Positions 1 through 5,123 of a DNA stretch of 5,123 bases are shown here, in pieces (within the stretch, counting starts at the first letter, position 1; each line of letters opens with the position of its first letter). Position numbers and translations under genes: made by a program. Under the pieces are notes generated by a model, which saw nothing but the letters and a program-made list of their open reading frames with translations, ran no database searches and had not been told where the DNA came from. This DNA is from JADDRA01 sp035553895 (GTDB lineage Bacteria > Actinomycetota > Acidimicrobiia > Acidimicrobiales > CADCSY01), in assembly GCA_035553895.1 (NCBI GenBank), contig DATMJI010000038.1:1-5123 (forward strand), read 5' to 3'.

Positions 1-1
1 C

Positions 2-2044
2 CCCCGCGACGCCGGTGGCTTCTTCGACAACCTGGCGCCCGGCGACCACGTGGTCCACGTCCAGCACGGGGTGGCCCGGTACCGGGGCATGGTCACCCGG
101 GCCATGGGCGGGGTCGAGCGCGACTACCTCCTGCTCGAGTACCGGGGCGGCGACAAGCTCTACGTCCCCACCGAAGCCATTGACACCGTGCGCCACTACA
201 CCGGTGGCGACGCCCCCACCCTGCACCGCATGGGCGGCAGCGACTGGCAGCGGGCCAAGTCCCAGGCCCGGGCCGCCACCCGGGAGATCGCCCAGGAGTT
301 GGTGGCCCTCTACCAGCGCCGGGCTGCCGCCACCGGCCACGCCTTCTCCCCCGACACCCCCTGGCAGCGGGAGATGGAGGAGGCCTTCCCCTACAAGGAG
401 ACCCCCGACCAGGACCGGGCCATCGCCGAGGTGAAGGCCGACATGGAGCGGTCCCGCCCCATGGACCGCCTGGTGTGCGGCGACGTGGGCTTCGGCAAGA
501 CCGAGATCGCCCTGCGGGCGGCCTTCAAGGCCGTCCAGGACGGCATGCAGGTGGCGGTACTCGTGCCCACCACCCTGCTGGCCCAGCAGCACGGCACCAC
601 CTTCGGCGACCGCCTGGCCCCCTACCCGGTGCGGGTGGAGGTGCTCAGCCGCTTCCTCACCGCCGCTCAGACCAAGGAGGTGCTGGCCGGGCTGGCCGAC
701 GGTGACGTCGACATCGTCATCGGCACCCACCGCCTGTTGAGCGGCGACGTCGCCTTCAAGCGGCTGGGCCTGCTGGTGGTCGACGAGGAGCAGCGCTTCG
801 GGGTGACCCACAAGGAAGCCATCAAGGAGCTGAAGGTCGACCTCGACGTGCTCAGCCTGTCGGCCACCCCCATCCCCCGGACCCTCGAGATGAGCCTCAC
901 CGGCATCCGGGACCTGTCCCTGCTCCACACCCCTCCGGCCGAGCGCCAGCCCATCCTCACCTACGTGGGCGACCACGACGACCGGGCCGTGGCCGAGGCC
1001 CTGCGCCGGGAGTTGCTGCGCGAGGGCCAGGTCTTCTTCGTGCACAACCGGGTGTCGGACATCGACCACGTGGCCGCCGGCCTGTCGGAGCTGGTGCCCG
1101 AGGCCCGGATCGCCGTGGCCCACGGCCAGATGGACGAGGGCAGCCTGGAGCGGGTGGTGCTGGACTTCTGGCACGGCGACTACGACGTGCTGGTGTGCAC
1201 GACCATCATCGAATCGGGCATCGACATGCCGACGGTCAACACCCTGGTCGTCGACCGGGCCGACCGCCTCGGCTTGGGCCAGCTCCACCAGCTCCGGGGC
1301 CGGGTGGGCCGGGCCGGCAGCCGGGCCTATGCCTACCTGTTCCACCCCCGGGACCACTCGCTCTCCGAGGAGGCCTACGAGCGCCTCAAGACCATCGGGG
1401 AAGCCACGGAGTTGGGCTCGGGGTTCAAGATCGCCATGCGCGACCTGGAGATCCGCGGCGCCGGAAACCTGCTCGGGGAGACCCAATCCGGCCACATCGC
1501 CGCCGTGGGCTACGACCTCTACGTGCAGATGGTCAGCGAAGCGGTGGCCGAGCTCAAGGGCGAGGCACCGCCCGAGCCGGTCGACATCACCCTCGACCTG
1601 CCCCTCGGGGCCCACCTGCCCGCGGCCTACGTCGTGACCGAGGAGCTGCGCCTGGAGGCCTACCGGCGCCTGGCCGGGGTCAGCACTGCCGGGGAGGTGG
1701 CCGACGTGCGGGCCGAGTGGGAGGACCGCTACGGGCCCGTCCCCGAGCCCGCCGAGGCCCTGCTGGCCGTGGCCCGCCTGCGGGCCGAGTGCCGGCGCAG
1801 CGGTGTCCGCCAGATCTCGGTGACCGCCAGCCCGGTGGGCAGGGGGCCGGTGGCCCGGTTGTCGCCTGTGCGCCTGGCCGCCAGCGCCACCGTGCGCCTG
1901 CGCCGCCTCCAGCGAGACGCCAGCTACCGCGAGGAGACCGGCCAGCTGGTCGTGCCTCTTGCTCCCCGGGTGGAGCCGGCGGGCGCCCTCACCGCCCTCC
2001 TGGAGGTGCTGTTCCCGCCCGAGGCCCCGGCGGTGGCATCCTGA
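2..2044 (+). CDS. mfd: Transcription-repair coupling factor Mfd, 5'-truncated by window edge
   Basis: Mfd is a cytoplasmic ATP-driven DNA translocase that pushes stalled RNA polymerase off lesions and recruits UvrA for transcription-coupled excision repair. The frame is open from base 2, so the GTG at 50 is an internal valine and not the start. About 680 residues are present of a protein usually near 1150; the UvrB-like N-terminal domains lie outside the window. Residues counted from base 2: an RNA-polymerase-interacting (CarD-like) domain at about 10-75 (GDHVVHVQHGVARY, YVPTEAID); Walker A GDVGFGKTE at 160-168; motif II DEEQ at 261-264; motif III SATPIPRTL at 287-295; motif V TTIIESGIDMP at 400-410; motif VI QLRGRVGR at 430-437; the TRG (translocation in RecG) region at about 465-505 (MRDLEIRGAGNLLGE). 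The C-terminal D7 domain follows (EELRLEAYRRLAG, DRYGPVPEPAE). All motor residues look intact. DEEQ instead of the E. coli DEEH is normal in Gram-positive Mfd. The stop is 5 bases before the next gene. The identification is very secure. Confidence 0.98.
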   Translation, partial: PRDAGGFFDNLAPGDHVVHVQHGVARYRGMVTRAMGGVERDYLLLEYRGGDKLYVPTEAIDTVRHYTGGDAPTLHRMGGSDWQRAKSQARAATREIAQELVALYQRRAAATGHAFSPDTPWQREMEEAFPYKETPDQDRAIAEVKADMERSRPMDRLVCGDVGFGKTEIALRAAFKAVQDGMQVAVLVPTTLLAQQHGTTFGDRLAPYPVRVEVLSRFLTAAQTKEVLAGLADGDVDIVIGTHRLLSGDVAFKRLGLLVVDEEQRFGVTHKEAIKELKVDLDVLSLSATPIPRTLEMSLTGIRDLSLLHTPPAERQPILTYVGDHDDRAVAEALRRELLREGQVFFVHNRVSDIDHVAAGLSELVPEARIAVAHGQMDEGSLERVVLDFWHGDYDVLVCTTIIESGIDMPTVNTLVVDRADRLGLGQLHQLRGRVGRAGSRAYAYLFHPRDHSLSEEAYERLKTIGEATELGSGFKIAMRDLEIRGAGNLLGETQSGHIAAVGYDLYVQMVSEAVAELKGEAPPEPVDITLDLPLGAHLPAAYVVTEELRLEAYRRLAGVSTAGEVADVRAEWEDRYGPVPEPAEALLAVARLRAECRRSGVRQISVTASPVGRGPVARLSPVRLAASATVRLRRLQRDASYREETGQLVVPLAPRVEPAGALTALLEVLFPPEAPAVAS

Positions 2045-2049
2045 CCCCC

Positions 2050-3135
2050 ATGGTGATGACTTCCCCCAAGACGTCGCTGGCTGCGGTGCTGGTGGCTGCG
2101 CTGGCGCTGAGTGCCTGTTCCTCGCTGACCGAGGCCCGGGCCGCCAGCGTCAACGGGGACGTCATCAGTGCCGCTGACCTGGAGGACGAGCTGCTCGCCA
2201 TCCGGGGCAACGACGCCTACCGGGATGCGGTGGAGCGCACCTTGTCGCAGCAGGGCCTCGGCGTCACCGGCGCCGGCCAGGGCAGCTTCGACACCGCCTT
2301 CGTCGCCCGCCTGCTGTCGCTGCGGGTGTTCTTCGCGCTCGTCGGCCAGGAGGCCCGGGCCCGGGGGATCGAGGTCGGCCCTGCCGACATCGAGGACGCC
2401 CGCCCGGCGACGGTGGCCAGCGTCGGCGGCGAGGAGGTCTTCGACGCCTTCCCCGAGGACTACCGGGAGGAGCTGGTCGCCCGCCAGGCTCTGGCCCTCC
2501 AGGTCCAAGAGGCCATTGCCGCCCCGCCGGGGGAGGAGGAGGCCCGGGCCTTCTACGAGGAGAACCCCGAGCAGTTCGCCGCCGTGTGCGTCAGCCACAT
2601 CTTCGTCAGCACCGGCAACCGCAGTCCCGAGGAGGCCCAGGCCCGCATCGACGACCTGGCCCGCCAGCTGGCCGAGGGGGCCGACTTCACCACCCTGGCC
2701 AGCGAGCAGTCCGACGACGCCCAGGCCGCCTCCCAGGAGGGGAGCCTGGGCTGCCAGACTCCGGGCAGCTTCCTGGCCTCGTTCGAGGCGGCGGCCTTCG
2801 CCCTGCCCGTCGGCGAGGTCAGCCCGCCGGTGCAGACCGAGATCGGCTACCACCTCATCCGGGTCGACGACCGCCAGGAGGCCCCGTTCGAGCAGGTCGA
2901 GACCCAGGTGCTGGAGGCGCTCGAGCAGCGGCGGGTGGAGACCTTTGCCACCTTCGTCAACGACGTCACCTGCGAGGCCGAGGTCGACGTCAACCCCCGC
3001 TACGGTTCGTGGACCGGCGCCTGCGAGGACCCCGAGCAGGAGGGGCGGGTCGTGCCGCCCGAGGGTCCGGCGGAGGCGGAGCCCACCCTCGACCCGGCAG
3101 TCCCCGGCGGGGGAGCGCTGCGCCCGGGCGGCTGA
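2050..3135 (+). CDS. Secreted lipoprotein with parvulin-type peptidyl-prolyl isomerase domain (SurA/PrsA-like foldase)
   Basis: This is a 361-residue predicted lipoprotein, probably a foldase helping exported proteins fold outside the membrane. The N-terminus has Lys7, a hydrophobic stretch and the lipobox LSAC with the lipidated cysteine at residue 23. After that comes a SurA-N-like segment (ASVNGDVISAADLEDELLAI), a helical region to about 175, and a parvulin domain at about 178-275. Parvulin marks seen are SHIFV with His183, GADFTTLASEQSDD, GSLG, FEAAAFALPVGEVS and GYHLIRV with His268. A VDVNPRYGSW segment and a Pro/Glu/Gly-rich tail close the protein; I recall a similar ending in actinobacterial SurA-like lipoproteins. 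The mature part has four other cysteines (180, 235, 308, 325), which could form disulfides. ATG 2050 was chosen as the first start after the mfd stop; GTG 2053 and ATG 2056 are alternatives that keep the signal peptide. Only a weak GGTGG (2032-2036) lies upstream, so coupling to mfd translation is likely. The family is secure; isomerase activity and clients are inferred. Confidence 0.9.
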   Translation: MVMTSPKTSLAAVLVAALALSACSSLTEARAASVNGDVISAADLEDELLAIRGNDAYRDAVERTLSQQGLGVTGAGQGSFDTAFVARLLSLRVFFALVGQEARARGIEVGPADIEDARPATVASVGGEEVFDAFPEDYREELVARQALALQVQEAIAAPPGEEEARAFYEENPEQFAAVCVSHIFVSTGNRSPEEAQARIDDLARQLAEGADFTTLASEQSDDAQAASQEGSLGCQTPGSFLASFEAAAFALPVGEVSPPVQTEIGYHLIRVDDRQEAPFEQVETQVLEALEQRRVETFATFVNDVTCEAEVDVNPRYGSWTGACEDPEQEGRVVPPEGPAEAEPTLDPAVPGGGALRPGG

Positions 3136-3138
3136 GCC

Positions 3139-4470
3139 GTGCCCCGGGTGGTGGTGGTCGGCCTCGGTCCGGCCGGTCCCGAGTTGTGGACGGCGGCCAC
3201 GGTGGCGGCCGTCGAGCGGGTCGCCGTGCGTTTCGTGCGCACCGCCCGCCATCCGTCGGCCGCCGACCTGGGCCCGGCCACCAGCTGCGACGACCTCTAC
3301 GAGCGCTCGTCGTCCCTGGAGCAGGTCTACGGCGGCATCGTCGAGCGCCTGGTGGCGGCGGCGGCCGAGCACCACGAGGTGCTCTACGCCGTGCCCGGCT
3401 CGCCCCGCGTGGCCGAGGCCGGGGTCGACCGGCTCTGCCGTGACCGGCGGGTGGAGGTCGAGGTGGTCCCGGCCCTGTCCTTCCTCGACCTGGTGTGGGA
3501 GCGCCTCGGCGTCGACCCCCTGGCGACCGGTGTCCGGCTGGTCGACGGTCGGCGCTTCGCCGTCGAGGCTGCGGGCGAGCGGGGCCCCCTGGTGGTGGCC
3601 CAGTGCGATGCCCGAGCGGTGCTCTCGGAGGTGAAGCTGGCGGTGGAGGAGCCGCCGGCGTCGGTCGTCGTCCTCCAGCGCCTGGGTTCGCCCGACGAGG
3701 CAATCACCGAGGTGGCCTGGGCCGACCTCGACCGCGACGTCGAGGCCGACCATCTCACCTCCTTGTGGATCCCGGCCCTGGCCTCGCCGGTCGGAGCCGA
3801 GCTGGTGGGCCTGGCCGACGTGGTGCGCACCCTGCGGGACCGCTGCCCGTGGGACCGGGAGCAGACGCATGCCACCCTCACCCGGTACCTGCTGGAGGAG
3901 ACCTACGAGCTGCTGGAGGCCATCGACGAGCTCGACACCGCGGCCGAGGGCGACGCCCTCGACGACGCCTACGAGCACCTGGAGGAGGAGCTCGGCGACG
4001 TGTTGTTCCAGGTCTTGTTCCACGCCACCCTGGCGGCCGAAGCCGGCCGTTTCGATGTGGCCGGCGTGGCACGGGGGATCCACGACAAGCTGGTCCGGCG
4101 CCACCCCCACGTCTTCGCCGGGCTCGAGGTGGACGGCACCGACGAGATCGCCCGCAACTGGGAGCGGATCAAGGCCGAGGAGAAGGGCCGGGCCGCACCG
4201 ATGGCGTCCATCCCCGCAAATCTCCCGGCCCTGCTCTACGCCCACAAGATCCAGCGGCGGGCGGGCTCGCTCGGCATCGACGCTTCCGTGACCTTCCCGC
4301 AGCCGGTCGACGACCTCTCCACCCCGGTGGCGGTGGGCGAGGCCCTGTTCTCGGTGGTCGCCGCGGCTGGCCGCCACGGGATCGATCCGGAGGCGGCCCT
4401 GCGGGTGGTGGCCGCCCGCTTCCGCGACCGGGTGGCGGCGGGCGAGGACGTCGGTGCCGGGCCGACTTGA
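3139..4470 (+). CDS. mazG: Tetrapyrrole-methylase-like/MazG fusion, nucleoside triphosphate pyrophosphohydrolase (YabN-type)
   Basis: This 443-residue cytoplasmic protein should hydrolyse (d)NTPs to (d)NMP and pyrophosphate, clearing damaged or non-canonical nucleotides. Residues 1 to about 215 resemble the N-terminal methylase-like domain of Bacillus YabN: VVVVGLGPAG at 4-13, DDLYE, YAVPGSP at 83-89, SFLDLVWERLGVDP and LTSLWIP at 206-212. The MazG domain follows: CPWD at 236-239, metal-binding EETYE at 253-257, EELGD at 283-287, RHPHVF at 321-326 and NWERIK at 340-345. The EExxE and ExxD sets are intact, so this domain should bind Mg2+ and be active. From 362 (LPALLYAHKIQRRAG) the second MazG-like half is only about 80 residues and lacks both acidic motifs. 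The glycine loop GLGPAGP departs from the GxGPGD typical of SAM-dependent tetrapyrrole methylases, so methyl transfer is doubtful. The GTG start at 3139 begins exactly where family homology begins and is 3 bases after the previous stop; GGGCGG at 3126-3131 is a weak possible ribosome site. The role of the N-terminal domain is unknown. Confidence 0.95.
   Translation: MPRVVVVGLGPAGPELWTAATVAAVERVAVRFVRTARHPSAADLGPATSCDDLYERSSSLEQVYGGIVERLVAAAAEHHEVLYAVPGSPRVAEAGVDRLCRDRRVEVEVVPALSFLDLVWERLGVDPLATGVRLVDGRRFAVEAAGERGPLVVAQCDARAVLSEVKLAVEEPPASVVVLQRLGSPDEAITEVAWADLDRDVEADHLTSLWIPALASPVGAELVGLADVVRTLRDRCPWDREQTHATLTRYLLEETYELLEAIDELDTAAEGDALDDAYEHLEEELGDVLFQVLFHATLAAEAGRFDVAGVARGIHDKLVRRHPHVFAGLEVDGTDEIARNWERIKAEEKGRAAPMASIPANLPALLYAHKIQRRAGSLGIDASVTFPQPVDDLSTPVAVGEALFSVVAAAGRHGIDPEAALRVVAARFRDRVAAGEDVGAGPT
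4444..4447 (+). promoter_or_regulatory. Shine-Dalgarno-like GAGG for the GTG at 4454
   Basis: GAGG lies inside the 3' end of mazG, with 6 bases between it and the GTG at 4454. This is good spacing for a ribosome binding site and favours the GTG over the in-frame ATG at 4508, which has no comparable purine run close upstream. Short motifs of this kind arise by chance in GC-rich coding DNA, so the support is moderate. Confidence 0.45.
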
Positions 4471-5113
4471 GCGGCGGCGGTCGGGCGACGACCCTCCCAG
4501 CCTGCAGATGGTGGTCTCGGGCGGGGTCGGGGTGGTCGCAGTGGTCGCCTTCGTGTCGGCCGTGGCCTTCGGGGCCCAGGTGGGCGACGTCGCCCCGGGC
4601 GCCCGCCTGGGGCTGACCGGCGCCGACGGACCCCTCGGCCTGGCCCTTTTGGTCCCGAGGTGCCAGAGCGAGCGGGTGCTGAGCGTGGAGCTGCGGGATC
4701 CCGAGGGCACGGTGGTGTGGCGGGTGGTTTCGGAGAAGGGGGCGATCGAGGAGCGCTACGTGATCGGTGCCGGCGACGTGCCCTTCGCCACCGACACCGA
4801 TGTCCGCCTCGACGCACCGCTGCCCCCCGGCGAGCTCACCGCCGCCGTCTCGCTCTCGGGCGACGGGGGCGAGGTCCGGGACTGGGTCGGCTTCGATCCT
4901 GCCTCGGTGCCTGCCGACGGCGTCCTCTACCAGGGCACCCCCGTTCCGCCCCGGGAGTTCGAGGCCCAGGCGGCGGCTGCAGCCGACTGCGGGGCGCCGG
5001 GCCGCCGCCTCGGCCTGGTGACGTGGATGTTCGTCGCCGCCGCCCTCGGGGTGGTGGTCACCTACGTGATGATGCTGGGCCGTTACCTCGACGGCCGCTC
5101 CAAGCGGCGCTGA
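4454..5113 (+). CDS. Hypothetical membrane protein with two terminal membrane segments and an extracytoplasmic domain
   Basis: I do not recognise the family of this 219-residue protein. A basic N-terminus (RLERRR at 5-10) precedes a first hydrophobic segment at about 20-41. A soluble region of about 145 residues follows, then a second hydrophobic segment at about 187-208 (VTWMFVAAALGVVVTYVMM), and the protein ends in a basic tail (RSKRR). The positive-inside rule predicts both ends in the cytoplasm and the middle outside. The middle part alternates short hydrophobic stretches (VLSVELRDPEGTVVWRVV, LTAAVSLSG) with turns, suggesting a beta-sandwich; this is inference only. It has just two cysteines, Cys70 and Cys179, placed near the two ends of the outer domain, where a disulfide could close it. 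The start overlaps the mazG end by 17 bases in another frame. If translation begins at ATG 4508, the basic N-terminus is lost and the gap after mazG becomes 37 bases. Codon use matches its neighbours, so the gene looks real and resident. Confidence 0.8.
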   Translation: MPGRLERRRSGDDPPSLQMVVSGGVGVVAVVAFVSAVAFGAQVGDVAPGARLGLTGADGPLGLALLVPRCQSERVLSVELRDPEGTVVWRVVSEKGAIEERYVIGAGDVPFATDTDVRLDAPLPPGELTAAVSLSGDGGEVRDWVGFDPASVPADGVLYQGTPVPPREFEAQAAAAADCGAPGRRLGLVTWMFVAAALGVVVTYVMMLGRYLDGRSKRR

Positions 5114-5123
5114 AGCCCCCTGC

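Noticed and set aside
50..52. GTG at 50 as the mfd start
   Set aside because: The frame stays open to the window edge, and the residues before it (GGFFDNLAPGDH) match the lead-in to the Mfd polymerase-binding domain, so the gene is simply cut by the window.
1195..2049. Upstream extension of the lipoprotein reading frame back to 1195 inside mfd
   Set aside because: The extension is a shadow of mfd with Pro/Gly/Arg-rich low-complexity translation. The signal peptide and lipobox place the real start at 2050-2056.
3189..3213. Imperfect 25-base inverted repeat near the 5' end of mazG that could form a hairpin
   Set aside because: It has one mismatch and a tiny loop, and is explained by repeated GCG/GCC/GTG codons encoding an Ala/Val-rich helix in a conserved domain. 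No U-tract follows, so it is not a terminator.
2990..3703. Minus-strand open frame of 237 codons across the lipoprotein/mazG junction
   Set aside because: The translation is almost entirely Pro, Arg, Gly and Ala, typical of a GC-rich shadow frame, with no supporting ribosome site or domain.
1924..4710. Very long open frame on the minus strand (928 codons) antisense to the lipoprotein and mazG genes
   Set aside because: In GC-rich DNA the antisense frames of real genes rarely contain stops. Its translation is Gly/Arg/Leu-rich with no recognisable domain, and the two + strand genes beneath it have clear family motifs.
5101..5123. Possible terminator after the last gene
   Set aside because: Only 10 bases follow the stop and no hairpin can be seen; the window ends too early to judge.

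Overview
The window is very GC-rich, and almost every third codon position is G or C. It is packed with genes on the + strand only. The codon use, an Mfd with the DEEQ-type helicase motif and an actinobacterial-looking C-terminal domain, and the mfd-mazG neighbourhood (known from Mycobacterium, where mfd-mazG-lpqU-eno are adjacent) point to a high-GC actinobacterium. A lineage such as Acidimicrobiia is a plausible guess, but the sequence alone does not prove it.

Layout: (1) bases 2-2044 hold the 3' part of mfd, the transcription-repair coupling factor. It enters from the left edge and carries the RNA-polymerase-binding domain, the whole translocase motor and the C-terminal regulatory domain. 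(2) After 5 bases, 2050-3135 encodes a secreted lipoprotein with a parvulin-type peptidyl-prolyl isomerase domain, like SurA/PrsA foldases. (3) After 3 bases, 3139-4470 encodes a two-part protein: an N-terminal tetrapyrrole-methylase-like domain fused to a MazG nucleotide pyrophosphohydrolase (YabN-type). (4) Overlapping its end by 17 bases, 4454-5113 encodes an unrecognised protein with a membrane segment at each end and an outward-facing domain between them. The last 10 bases are non-coding or belong to whatever follows. No stretch over 300 bases lacks a gene.

The 5-base, 3-base and -17-base spacings leave no room for internal promoters or terminators between genes, so the four genes are most likely co-transcribed and partly translationally coupled. 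Mfd removes RNA polymerase stalled at DNA lesions and recruits excision repair. MazG removes non-canonical or damaged nucleoside triphosphates before they enter DNA. These two jobs fit together as genome-integrity housekeeping. The foldase and the membrane protein act at or outside the cell membrane and have no obvious mechanistic link to the other two.

I saw no mobile element, CRISPR array, RNA gene, phage feature or clearly new system. The least explained items are the orphan membrane protein and the eroded second half of MazG.
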